Positions 52,464 through 60,905 of a stretch of DNA of 64,000 nt are shown here, piece after piece. Both the position numbers and the translations under genes were made by a program. Source of the DNA: G963677485 sp942492855 (GTDB lineage Bacteria; Armatimonadota; HRBIN16); the NCBI GenBank assembly GCA_942492855.1, contig OW818647.1, positions 1,426,001 through 1,490,000 on the forward strand, given 5' to 3'. The stretch's first letter is position 1; every line of letters begins with the position of its first letter. The notes under the pieces are model-generated. The model had not been told where the DNA came from. It was given only the letters and a program-made list of their open reading frames with translations, and searched no databases.

Positions 52464-54068
52464 TCAATCAGGTTTGGTCTCAACACCGATGCGGTGCCAA
52501 ATCTCCAGGCGGGGCACCGGGTACAGCATATCGTGCGGGAGTGCCTGGAGCAGTGCACCTCTATGATCATACACCGCGTCCAGGTCGAAATCGCTGTGCA
52601 GACGCGCGAAGAAATCTACCGCTTCCGGCTTTTTCAACCGGAGCGCATCGACATATTCGAAGTCACTCACGACGATCACCTGGCTCTGGTCCAGAATCAT
52701 CGGCTGCCATTCGGTTTCGGCGCTGATAATCCGCCAGCGGCTGATGCCCGCACAGGCCTCGCGCCTACGGATGGGCTCGATGGCCCCAAAATCCGCCATC
52801 AACGGCGGCGAGTAGAACCAGGGTGTGGTTCCGAAGCCCACAGTGGTGCCGCCTGGCAGGTTGATGTCCATCCACTGCAGAACCTGCAAGCGGGCATCAG
52901 GCTGCCTCAGCGCGCGGCTATACAGCAGCGAGGGTATCCAGGCCCCCAGCAGCACCAGCGCGGCAGCCGCCAGATGCGCATGTTTACGCCAGCCGCGCAA
53001 CTGCCACACCGCACAGCCCGCCAGCACACACAGCGCGGGCACCAACGGCATCAGGTAACGGCTGAACCGCACGGCAAACAGGCTCTGGAACCCAAACAGC
53101 AGCACGCACCAAGCCGCCAGCAGCCACAGACCATCTGACCGATCGGTGCGGAATCGCCGTAAGGCATGCCAGATGGCAGCCACACCGGCCAGCAGAGCCA
53201 ATGGCCCTACACACCAGAAGAGGTTTACCAAGTGCCGGAACCAGCCCGGCCCATTCCCCTCAAACAGCAGACCGTGGCCCGCTCGCACATGCTGGCTCTC
53301 AAACCCAAGATCGCGCCAGAAAGCGGTCGGGTTAATGATCGGCCCCGGGCAGAAGAGCAAAAAGCTGCACCCGGCCAGCACGGCCGCTGCGGTGAGTTGC
53401 TTCAACTTCATGCGATCCGAAAGCGCAGGCTGATAGGCCACAGCCAATGCCAGAGGTACAATAGTCAGGGCGCCGTTATATCGCGTGGCGGCTGCCATTC
53501 CGCAAAAGAGGGCTGCCAGCAGCAGATGCTTCCAAGTCGCTTCACGGTAATATTGCAGGCTCATCCACAGGCTCAGGCTCACGAACAGGGTGGCGGTGCT
53601 GTCCACCGTCAGGTAGACGCTGTTCACCAGCATCGACAGGCAGCCAATCGCCAGCAGCCCGCTCACGGCGGCGGTCCACAGCCCCCGTAGCCGGTAGGCC
53701 ATCGCCATCACCACGCAGCAGGTTCCGATGTTCGCCAGCAGGCTCACCCACCGTCCGGCCAGGTAGAGGCCGGCCCAGTCCATGCGCGTTGTGGCCGAAT
53801 GGATCCAGCCGTAGACCTCACCCATCATCACGGCGATATTCATAATGTACAGGCTCAAGCTGCCGTAGTTATAAAATCCGGTATCAAACTGCCCCTTGGC
53901 GATGTTAAGCTTCAAGATGGAAGCCAGCATCACCGGCTCATCGGGGTGGAATGAGGCGAATCGGTCGCCTGAAGGCAGCCCCCATCCCACCAACAAAGTG
54001 CGCCAGATCAACCCCAGCAGGGGGATCAGCGTGAGCCATACGACCGGTGGGATTTTGTGATGCTTCAT
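52464..54068 (-). CDS. GT39-like integral-membrane glycosyltransferase
   Basis: 534 residues. An N-terminal helix is followed by a periplasmic loop with SFHPDEPVMLASI; an acidic pair in the first loop is the catalytic feature of ArnT/PMT-type (GT-C) transferases. About ten more helices follow, then a soluble C-terminal domain (about 405-530). It probably transfers a sugar from a polyprenyl phosphate to a protein or envelope lipid on the outer face of the inner membrane. ATG 54068 has no ribosome site; instead TATAAT lies 6 bases upstream, so the mRNA may be leaderless. Confidence 0.7.
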   Translation of the reverse strand: MKHHKIPPVVWLTLIPLLGLIWRTLLVGWGLPSGDRFASFHPDEPVMLASILKLNIAKGQFDTGFYNYGSLSLYIMNIAVMMGEVYGWIHSATTRMDWAGLYLAGRWVSLLANIGTCCVVMAMAYRLRGLWTAAVSGLLAIGCLSMLVNSVYLTVDSTATLFVSLSLWMSLQYYREATWKHLLLAALFCGMAAATRYNGALTIVPLALAVAYQPALSDRMKLKQLTAAAVLAGCSFLLFCPGPIINPTAFWRDLGFESQHVRAGHGLLFEGNGPGWFRHLVNLFWCVGPLALLAGVAAIWHALRRFRTDRSDGLWLLAAWCVLLFGFQSLFAVRFSRYLMPLVPALCVLAGCAVWQLRGWRKHAHLAAAALVLLGAWIPSLLYSRALRQPDARLQVLQWMDINLPGGTTVGFGTTPWFYSPPLMADFGAIEPIRRREACAGISRWRIISAETEWQPMILDQSQVIVVSDFEYVDALRLKKPEAVDFFARLHSDFDLDAVYDHRGALLQALPHDMLYPVPRLEIWHRIGVETKPD

Positions 54069-54074
54069 ATGTAA

Positions 54075-54080
54075 ATTATA
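54075..54080 (-). promoter_or_regulatory. -10 box placing transcription start at the GT39-like ATG
   Basis: A perfect TATAAT on the minus strand, with 6 bases before ATG 54068. The expected start of transcription falls on or next to the A of ATG. A -35 box is not convincing (TATCAC at 17). Confidence 0.45.
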
Positions 54081-54234
54081 ACTGGTGTGCTCTGCCGGTG
54101 ATAGGAACTAGTCTATTTCCTTCACATGTACATGGGAATTGGTTTGTTGCGTTAATCGATTGCACCAGCGGCCGCGGGCTGAAAGCCCGGCGGCTATTCC
54201 CCACAAGTGAACAACAGGTCTCTGGCCTCCGATT

Positions 54235-54254
54235 CCGCGACATAAATGTCTCGG
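54235..54254. repeat. Family A 20-mer, solo copy
   Basis: CCGCGACATAAATGTCTCGG followed by CTATTA, with the left flank GAACAACAGGTCTCTGGCCTCCGATT shared with the 41.8-kb copy. It lies 61 bp before a complete element, so it looks like a remnant or nested insertion. Confidence 0.75.
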
Positions 54255-54295
54255 CTATTATCCATAAATTCTGCATGGGCAGTAGGTCACCGATT

Positions 54296-54432
54296 CCGCG
54301 ACATAAATGTCTCGGCTATTGAACACCAAGACTGCTGAAGCAGTCTTCATTAACGTTATCTTTGTCGGAAAGGAGCTCTGCAGACCGGTTTAGCGGGCTT
54401 GTTGATCAATAGCCGAGACATTTATGTCGCGG
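54296..54432. mobile_element. Family A MITE-like element, complete copy (137 bp)
   Basis: Same length, ends and interior as 41809-41945 (few substitutions, e.g. CGGAAAGGAGCTCTGCAGACC). Both 20-mers are intact (54296-54315, 54413-54432). The right flank GGCACATGGTCGATACGATC and TTTGTGGGTAATTGAC is shared with the 6.2-kb and 56.9-kb copies. Together with the solo copy it fills most of the 54069-54671 gap; the rest (about 54140-54200, 54480-54660) has a minor GCGGGCTGAAAGCCCGGCGGC repeat and no gene. Confidence 0.85.
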
Positions 54433-54671
54433 CACATGGTCGATACGATCCCAATCTGGATTTGTGGGTAATTGACTGTGCTTGAGCGCGTGGTGGGGCA
54501 GGCATACATCGTTATACAACGATAAAACCCCGCGTTCCAACTTGTGGGAATAAATTGTTCTTTAGCGCGTGGCAGAACCCCAGGGGTAAACAGAATACTC
54601 CTCACAGCGGTCGTACCTGCCATGTGTTATCATCTCGGTATACCGACTACACTTCAGGATGGTGCCTTGAT

Positions 54672-56339
54672 ATGCTGTTTTTGAGCTTTCTTCTGGCGGT
54701 TTTACTCGCCTCTGCCTCGCCGATGGCGCAATGCGATGCCCCACTGCCCGCTGCATCGATGGTGTTCAAGAGCACTGGCCAGGCGGTTTCTGGAACTTCT
54801 GGCTGGTGCCTGAGTAAGCATGGCTATCTGGGCAGCTTTGTTGAGATGCCCAACGCGGGCACGCTGCAAATCGCGGTGACGGCGGCTAACGGCACGCCAT
54901 CACAAAGAACCCAGATGGTGGTTGTCGCTGGTCTCAGACGTCGGGCCTTCGATGTCAATAGCGGCCAGTATCGGCCTTACTCCGCCATCCTGAAGCTGCC
55001 TAAGGGTATTCATGCGTTGCGTATTGAGCTGCATAGTGCGCAGGATAACTCTGATCTGCTGGTACAACAGCTATCAGTTCAAGGAGCTTCATTCGTGAAT
55101 GTGGCCGACAAGGCCACCATCATGCGCTGCGCGGACGATGCCATTAAAAACTATCGGAAAGCGGACATCAGCCTGCACATCACCGATGCCTACGGTCAGC
55201 CCATGGCAAACTCGAGCGTAAGGCTGGTGACGAAGCGCCTGGATTTTAAGCTGGGCACGGCGATTCCTGGAGTGGGTATCAATGATGGTGACTATCTTCG
55301 CTCTGATCTACCCGATAGTTCAAAGGCTGGTCAGTTCGCCAACTTCATCAAGCAAAACTTCAATATGGTGGAGCCCGAGAATGCCGGGAAATGGTTCGCC
55401 AGCGAACAGCAGAAGGGTAAACCAAACTGCGATTTGCTTGACGCGATGCTGGGTTTCGCAGAACGCAATGGTCTGTATTACCGAATGCACGGATTGCTTT
55501 GGGGATGGCAGCCAGAACCCAACGTAAGTGCCATGCCATCCTGGGCAAATGATCTGATGAACAAGGCATTGGCGGGCGACCTGAAGGCACGTCAACAGTT
55601 CATGGAGGCGGTCAATAGCCGTATGAAGTGGTGGTTACAGCCGCGACAACATCGGTACTACGAGCAGGATCTGTTGAATGAGGGTATCCATGAGCCCCGT
55701 TTCTTGAAACTCTACGGAGTAGAAGGTATGGCCGAGTTATGGGCACAGGCGGTCAAGCTGGCACCCAACACACGGCACGCCGCCAACGAGTATAATGTCA
55801 CCCATTACAATGAGGATCGATACGGCAACTGGTACTGGCAGCATATTCGAGGCATGAAGCATGTGCAGGGTATCGGTATACAGATGCATGCTAACGCAAT
55901 GAGTCACTACGACCCAGTGATGATCCACCAGGTTTTGCAGAACCTAAGCTGGTTCAACCTGCCGATCACGCAGACGGAATGGAGCCTTGCCGAATATCCT
56001 ACACCGCAGCAGGCGGAGGAGGGCATGGCCATGTTACTCAAGTTATACTTCGGTAATCCGCATGGCGACGGCTTTCAAGTCTGGGGCTTTCAAAAAGGGC
56101 GTTTATGGCGTGAAGGTTACGAAATGTGCGACGAAAACTTCCGGCTGACCCCTCTAGGTCATGCATGGCAGAGTGTCACACGGCAGTGGCGAAACGACAT
56201 CACGCTGCACACCGATGCTAATGGCAACGTGAAGGTTCCCGATGTATGGTATGCCGATGTGAGCTTGAGCTGCAACGGGAAACAGGCGGTGCTGCCTGTC
56301 AAGCGCGGTTTGACGCGGTATACCGTGCGTCTGCGTTGA
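54672..56339 (+). CDS. Secreted GH10 endo-xylanase-like enzyme with N-terminal accessory domain
   Basis: 555 residues with a signal peptide (MLFLSFLLAVLLASASPMA). A beta-rich domain (about 30-150, ILKLPKGIHALRIELHSAQ) is probably carbohydrate-binding, then the GH10 barrel (about 170-510): MVEPENAGKWFASEQ, MHGLLWGW, DLLNEGI with acid/base Glu337, GIGIQMHAN, and ITQTEWSLA with nucleophile Glu436. A short beta tail ends the protein. ATG 54672 is chosen at the signal peptide, with AGGATGG upstream; ATG 54555 gives an implausible basic extension. Likely acts on xylan outside the inner membrane. Confidence 0.85.
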   Translation: MLFLSFLLAVLLASASPMAQCDAPLPAASMVFKSTGQAVSGTSGWCLSKHGYLGSFVEMPNAGTLQIAVTAANGTPSQRTQMVVVAGLRRRAFDVNSGQYRPYSAILKLPKGIHALRIELHSAQDNSDLLVQQLSVQGASFVNVADKATIMRCADDAIKNYRKADISLHITDAYGQPMANSSVRLVTKRLDFKLGTAIPGVGINDGDYLRSDLPDSSKAGQFANFIKQNFNMVEPENAGKWFASEQQKGKPNCDLLDAMLGFAERNGLYYRMHGLLWGWQPEPNVSAMPSWANDLMNKALAGDLKARQQFMEAVNSRMKWWLQPRQHRYYEQDLLNEGIHEPRFLKLYGVEGMAELWAQAVKLAPNTRHAANEYNVTHYNEDRYGNWYWQHIRGMKHVQGIGIQMHANAMSHYDPVMIHQVLQNLSWFNLPITQTEWSLAEYPTPQQAEEGMAMLLKLYFGNPHGDGFQVWGFQKGRLWREGYEMCDENFRLTPLGHAWQSVTRQWRNDITLHTDANGNVKVPDVWYADVSLSCNGKQAVLPVKRGLTRYTVRLR

Positions 56340-56366
56340 GTGGCTTGAGCACCCCCAAGGTATACT
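56336..56366 (+). promoter_or_regulatory. Candidate promoter of mntA, possibly leaderless
   Basis: TTGAGT (56336-56341), a 19-base spacer and TATACT (56361-56366), only 9 bases before ATG 56376. There is no ribosome site, so the message may be nearly leaderless. The -35 overlaps the end of the GH10 gene. Confidence 0.4.
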
Positions 56367-56375
56367 TTACATAGC

Positions 56376-56780
56376 ATGGACACTCACATCCCCATAGATC
56401 GCATCGTTGAGAAGCTTCGGCAGTCGGTGCCGAAGCTGATGGCCATCTACGCCTTCGGCAGTCAGGTCACGGGCACGGCCAACGCCGAATCGGACCTTGA
56501 TCTGGCCGTGCTGGTGGAAGGGTATGCGGAGCCCATCCAGCTCTTCGACTTCTCCAGCGATCTGGCGGAGATGGCGGGCTGCGAGGTGGATTTGCTGGAC
56601 CTTCGCGCCGCGTCCACCGTGATGCAGCATCAGGTTGTGGCTTACGGAGAGCGGTTATGGGAAAGCGATGTGCGCGCCAAGCTGTATGAGTGCTTCATCT
56701 TCAGTGAGAAGTGGGACCTGGACGAACGGAATAAGGGTATCCTTGAGGACATCGAAAAGCGGGGTAAAGTGTATGGTTGA
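56376..56780 (+). CDS. mntA: MntA-type nucleotidyltransferase antitoxin
   Basis: 134 residues, minimal nucleotidyltransferase. YAFGSQVTGTANAESDLDLAVL gives G28-S29 and the metal aspartates D40 and D42; CEVDLLDL supplies the third acidic site. In HepT-MntA (type VII) pairs this enzyme AMPylates and silences the HEPN RNase HepT. The C-terminal helix (RAKLYECFIFSEKWDLDE) is normal. The hepT frame begins within its last codons (8-base overlap) but is cut short by a family A repeat, so the antitoxin is now an orphan. It looks intact itself. Confidence 0.9.
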   Translation: MDTHIPIDRIVEKLRQSVPKLMAIYAFGSQVTGTANAESDLDLAVLVEGYAEPIQLFDFSSDLAEMAGCEVDLLDLRAASTVMQHQVVAYGERLWESDVRAKLYECFIFSEKWDLDERNKGILEDIEKRGKVYG

Positions 56781-56874
56781 CGACGTGGTGCTCAATAAAG
56801 TGGCTGTGATCGAGCGATGTGTCGCCCGAGTGCATGAGGAATATCAGGTCGCGGCTTCCGATTCCGCGACATAA
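56773..56874 (+). pseudogene. hepT: Truncated hepT toxin, ended by a family A repeat
   Basis: ATG 56773 encodes MVDDVVLNKVAVIERCVARVHEEYQ, which matches the usual start of HepT. At about 56853 the sequence changes to the family A flank GCTTCCGATTCCGCGACATAA, whose TAA stops the frame after 33 residues. Intact HepT has about 130-145 residues with an R-x4-6-H RNase motif near the end; nothing like it follows, so the toxin is lost. The coding part after the junction is gone rather than displaced, since the next 400 bp shows only repeats. Confidence 0.75.
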
Positions 56875-57170
56875 GTGTCTCGGCACATGGTCGATACGAT
56901 CCCAATCTGTATTTGTGGGTAATAAACTGGGTGACTAAACCCGCGGCAGCGTGGGCATACCTGCTTCGACACAGGCCAACAGTTCCGAGTCGACGGGTTC
57001 CATCGCCCCAGGGGGCTCCATCACCCGTCGCTGATCAGATGGCTGCCCGCGTCGCTTCGCTCCTGCGGGTGCTGGCGGAGGGCACCCTGCGCCCGCTTGC
57101 GGGCTGCAAAAGATTAGACGCGCGGTGAGGGAACCCCGTGGGGTGACTAAACCCGCGGCAGCGTGGGAGG
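56853..57170. repeat. Family A remnant and associated repeats
   Basis: CCGCGACATAAGTGTCTCGG (56864-56883, one base different) runs straight into the right flank of the complete elements (CACATGGTCGATACGATCCC...TTTGTGGGTAATAAACTG), so the interior is missing. Then a roughly 210-bp block is bounded by direct copies of GTGACTAAACCCGCGGCAGC (about 56932 and 57143) and contains GCGCCCGCTTGCGGGCTGC. The rest to 57338 holds a family C piece (CCAGACCGGCGCGGTCTATAG). No intact gene is present. Confidence 0.7.
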
Positions 57171-57338
57171 GCCACCTGCGGTCCACACCACGAGCACTTG
57201 GCGAAGGGTTCGGCTATCCGCCAGACCGGCGCGGTCTATAGCCTTCTGTTATCGCCAGCGTACTGAAAGACCGCCCCGGACTCAGCCAATTCCTTTGGCC
57301 GTGTAAAATAGTATATGAGCGAAAGGAAATGCCACACT

Positions 57339-58391
57339 ATGAACTTCATATCGACACGCGCCAGTCAGCTAACACCTTATGTCGCCGGTGAACAGCCCAA
57401 AAATGCGGACTTCATCAAACTCAACACCAACGAGAATCCGTATCCGCCGTCACCCAAAATCGCCGCTGCGATCACGGTTGAAATGTCGAGGCTGCCGCTC
57501 TACCCGGACTCCAACTCCACCGAACTCTGTGCCGCCATCGCATCGGTCGAACGCCTGAGCGCGGACTGCGTTTTTTGCGGTAACGGCAGTGACGAGGTGC
57601 TCGCGTTTGCCTTCTACGCCTATTTCGATACGGAGCTGCCGCTGCTGTTCCCTGACATCACGTATAGTTTCTATCCAGTCTTCGCGAAGTTCTACGGCAT
57701 TCCTGTTCAAATGCTGCCGCTCAATGACAATTTCGAAATCAACCCTGCCGATTACCGAATCCCGGCCTGCGGAGTGATCTTCCCGAACCCCAATGCGCCG
57801 ACCGGCATATACCTCGGGTGCGATGACATCTGTAAGATGCTGGAGTATCACTCCGACAAGGTCGTGGTGGTGGATGAGGCGTATATCGCATTCGGCGGCC
57901 AGAGTATGGCCCCGCTCATCATGAACTACCCCAACCTGCTCGTGGTGCGCACATTAAGTAAATCCCATGCTTTAGCAGGTCTGCGCGTAGGATATGCTCT
58001 GGGTCAGCCCCATTTGATTAACACTCTTCGGCAAGTCAAGGATTCTTTCAACTCCTACCCAGTTGACCGTCTCGCCGCATCGGCAGCAAAGGCCGCTGTG
58101 TTGGACACCGATTACTATCAGCAAACCAACGGCATGGTAGCCGCCACCCGCGCACGCTTTTGTGAGGCAGCGTCACAGATGGGGTTCCACGTGCTGCCTT
58201 CGACCGCGAACTTCGTGTTCGCGTCGCATGCCTCCATGCCTGCCCGCGAGATTTTTGCGAAGCTGAAGGATCGCGGTGTTCTCGTGCGGCATTTCACAGC
58301 ACCCAGGATCGAGAACTTCCTGCGCATCAGCATCGGCACCGATGAGAATATGGACAAGGTTGTTGAGATACTGCGGGAAATCGTGGGCTGA
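57339..58391 (+). CDS. hisC: Histidinol-phosphate aminotransferase
   Basis: 350 residues, aminotransferase class I/II fold. LNTNENPYPPSP, FCGNGSDEVLAF, IFPNPNAPTGIYL, VVVDEAYIAFGG and the PLP lysine Lys208 in RTLSKSHALAGLRVGYALG are HisC signatures. Catalyses transamination of imidazole-acetol phosphate in histidine synthesis. ATG 57339 follows AAGGAAA; ATG 57315 is an alternative with no ribosome site. No other his genes are nearby. Confidence 0.9.
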   Translation: MNFISTRASQLTPYVAGEQPKNADFIKLNTNENPYPPSPKIAAAITVEMSRLPLYPDSNSTELCAAIASVERLSADCVFCGNGSDEVLAFAFYAYFDTELPLLFPDITYSFYPVFAKFYGIPVQMLPLNDNFEINPADYRIPACGVIFPNPNAPTGIYLGCDDICKMLEYHSDKVVVVDEAYIAFGGQSMAPLIMNYPNLLVVRTLSKSHALAGLRVGYALGQPHLINTLRQVKDSFNSYPVDRLAASAAKAAVLDTDYYQQTNGMVAATRARFCEAASQMGFHVLPSTANFVFASHASMPAREIFAKLKDRGVLVRHFTAPRIENFLRISIGTDENMDKVVEILREIVG

Positions 58392-58564
58392 TCAGGGGCG
58401 GCAATTGCAGGGGCAACCACGGGGGGTGGCCCCTACTCGCACCGGCGGGTAGGAATATGACCGATATAACGAGTAGGACACGGTGACGCCACGCTCTCCT
58501 GCTTTTCTCCGGCTCCTCCCTGCTCCTGTCTCCTAATCTCCTGCCTCCTTTCTCCTCATCCCAC

Positions 58565-58593
58565 TTTGCTTTCCTGCCACTCCGACGTATAGT
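58565..58593 (+). promoter_or_regulatory. Possible promoter of the glycyl-radical enzyme gene
   Basis: TTTGCT (58565-58570), a 17-base spacer and TATAGT (58588-58593), 44 bases before the start. Pyrimidine-rich CTCCT repeats lie just upstream (58495-58560), similar to 62670-62710. Confidence 0.35.
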
Positions 58594-58636
58594 AAAAGTA
58601 CACGCCCTAATTCATCATTCTGGGAGATCATAACTG

Positions 58637-60796
58637 ATGGGAATCGCAGACCTGACCAACTCCACGCAGCGCACAATTGTACCAAAAATCACACCAGACC
58701 TTACAGAGAGTGAGAATAGCAGTTTTTCAGCTCTTCCCAAGCGGATGCGCCTCAGCGAACGGACGCATGAGCTGACGATGAAGGCGATCTGCGGCGAGTG
58801 GGGCCGTGAGATGAAGTCGCTGAACATCAAGCTGGAAGATCACGTAGACACCTCCCGCATGAGCGAGCCCATGAAATACGCGCATAGCGTGCGATTGATC
58901 TCCAAACACGCCCCACTGCGTTTCGAGCCTGGTATGAAGCTGATGGGTAGTGCCACGGTCTATGAAGCCGCCACCCACTATGTGCCCATCTACGGGCAGA
59001 TCAGCCTCAGCCACACCACACTGGGCTTTGAGCAGGTGCTGCAGACGGGCATGGCGGACATCGACACGCGGCTCACAGAACGCCTGAAGGCGTCTGACCT
59101 CAGCGCCGATCAGCGCGACTACCTGGAGTCGATGAAAATCTGCCTGGATTCGTATGATGTCTGGCATCAGCGCAACCTGAAGCTGGCGGAGCAACTGGGC
59201 GAAACGGCCATCGCACAGGCGATGCGGCGCGTGCCCGAGCTCCCGCCCACGAGCTTCTTCGAGGCCATCATCGCGCTGCGGCTGGTCTGGACATGGACCC
59301 GCCTGTGCGGTAACTGGAGCGCCATCGGACGTTTCGACAAAATGCTGGGGCCGCTGCTGGAGAAGGACCTGGCAGAGGGCACCATCACCATCGACGAGGC
59401 GCGTGAACTGGTGGCGCACTTCTGGCTGATGGGCGCCGAGTGGACTCGCAACGAGCCCGGCGAGAGCGGCGATGCGCAGTTCTACCAAAACATCGTGCTT
59501 GCAGGCATCGACGAATCGGGCGAGGACATCACCAACGCGGTCACCTACCTCGTGCTGGACGTGGTTGAAGAGCTGCGGCTGGCGGACTTCCCCATCGCGC
59601 TGCGCCTGAGCCCAAACAGCCCTGAGGCCTTGATCCGCCGCATGGCGGAGGTACAGCGGCTGGGCGGCGGTATCATCGCCTGCTACAACGAGCCGGTGGT
59701 GCTTGAGGCCATGACGCGGCTGGGCTTCCCTGTTGAGGATGCCCGCAACTTCGCGAATGACGGCTGCTGGGAGGTGCTCATCCCCGGCAAAACCACCTTT
59801 GGATACTGGCCATTCGATCTGCTGCAGCTTCTGCAGGAGGTGCTGGGCGTGCTCAACCCCGATGCGCCTATCCCGCAATATGACAGCTTTGATCAGCTCT
59901 ACGCCGCTTTCGAAGCGCGGCTGGCGAAGCATGTGGACTACCACAACGAGGTCTGCGACACCTGGATGACCGGTGGGGTGCCCACCGTGGTGCCCTCGCT
60001 GTTTGTGGAGGGGTGCATCGAGAACGCGGCCGACTACAACAACCGCGGCTCCAAATACAACGAGCTGGCTTGCCACGCGGGCGGCATGGCCGACACCGCG
60101 AACAGCCTGACTGCCATCAAGCAGGCCGTGTTTGACACCAAACTGGTGTCGTGGGATGAGATGGTTCAGGCCATGCGCAACGACTGGGAAGACGCCGAAA
60201 GCCTGCGCCGTCTGCTGTCCAGCCGTGTTCCCACCTACGGCAACGACAATGAGCTGGCGGATGCGATGATGCAGCGGGTGTTCGACACCTTCACCGGCCT
60301 GGTGGCGGAGACGAAGTTCCGCAAGGGCGTATTCCGGCCGGCGGGCATCAGCACCTTTGGCCGTGAGATACTCTGGAGCCCTCAGCGCAAGGCAACCGCA
60401 GATGGTCACCACGCCGGAGAGATTCTCGCTACCAACTTCTCGCCATCGCCCGGCAGCGAAAAGTACGGTCCGACCGCCGCGCTGCTGAGCTACTGCAAGA
60501 TGGACTTCACCAAACTGCCGGGGGTAGGACCGTTTGAGCTCAAATTGCTGCCGGCTAGCGTGGAGGGTGAGAAGGGGCTTGACACGATGGTGGGCCTGCT
60601 CAGGGTGTTTTTGGAGATGGGTGGCTGCTTCCTGCATCTCGACGTGGTGGATTCGTCCACGCTCATCGATGCTCAGCGCCACCCGGAGAAGTATCCCAAC
60701 CTCTCCGTCAGGGTCTCAGGTTGGAGTGCGCGCTTCGCCACACTGAACAAACAGTGGCAGGACATGATCATCAACCGCACCCAGCAGGTGGTGTAG
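58637..60796 (+). CDS. Glycyl-radical enzyme of the pyruvate formate-lyase superfamily
   Basis: 719 residues. The radical-site segment near the C-terminus is VRVSGWSARFATLNKQWQDMI with Gly695, and the thiyl-radical cysteine is Cys377 in FANDGCWEVLIPG. Both match the superfamily (usual form VSGYSA). The NDGCWE loop differs from PFL (CC) and from the GCVE loop of diol dehydratases and choline lyase, so the substrate is unknown. ATG 58637 has GGGAG upstream. Such enzymes need a radical-SAM activase; none is in the window. It implies an anaerobic or micro-oxic phase in the host's life. hisC upstream seems unrelated. Confidence 0.85.
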   Translation: MGIADLTNSTQRTIVPKITPDLTESENSSFSALPKRMRLSERTHELTMKAICGEWGREMKSLNIKLEDHVDTSRMSEPMKYAHSVRLISKHAPLRFEPGMKLMGSATVYEAATHYVPIYGQISLSHTTLGFEQVLQTGMADIDTRLTERLKASDLSADQRDYLESMKICLDSYDVWHQRNLKLAEQLGETAIAQAMRRVPELPPTSFFEAIIALRLVWTWTRLCGNWSAIGRFDKMLGPLLEKDLAEGTITIDEARELVAHFWLMGAEWTRNEPGESGDAQFYQNIVLAGIDESGEDITNAVTYLVLDVVEELRLADFPIALRLSPNSPEALIRRMAEVQRLGGGIIACYNEPVVLEAMTRLGFPVEDARNFANDGCWEVLIPGKTTFGYWPFDLLQLLQEVLGVLNPDAPIPQYDSFDQLYAAFEARLAKHVDYHNEVCDTWMTGGVPTVVPSLFVEGCIENAADYNNRGSKYNELACHAGGMADTANSLTAIKQAVFDTKLVSWDEMVQAMRNDWEDAESLRRLLSSRVPTYGNDNELADAMMQRVFDTFTGLVAETKFRKGVFRPAGISTFGREILWSPQRKATADGHHAGEILATNFSPSPGSEKYGPTAALLSYCKMDFTKLPGVGPFELKLLPASVEGEKGLDTMVGLLRVFLEMGGCFLHLDVVDSSTLIDAQRHPEKYPNLSVRVSGWSARFATLNKQWQDMIINRTQQVV

Positions 60797-60858
60797 ACTG
60801 CATTCCTACATTATGGGGTATCTGGTGATTAACACCCGGGTTGTTATGGCCACCGATT

Positions 60859-60878
60859 CCGCGACATAAATGTCTCGG
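60859..60878. repeat. Family A 20-mer, solo copy
   Basis: CCGCGACATAAATGTCTCGG with the left flank TATGGCCACCGATT, then unrelated sequence. It lies 40 bp before the family B tandem array. Confidence 0.7.
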
Positions 60879-60905
60879 CATCGACTATCGAAGTACGAGT
60901 GACTT

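Noticed and set aside
58727..60682. 651-codon minus-strand frame opposite the glycyl-radical enzyme
   Set aside because: A shadow of a GC-rich gene; His/Val/Gln-rich low-complexity product with no family, while the plus strand has clear catalytic motifs.
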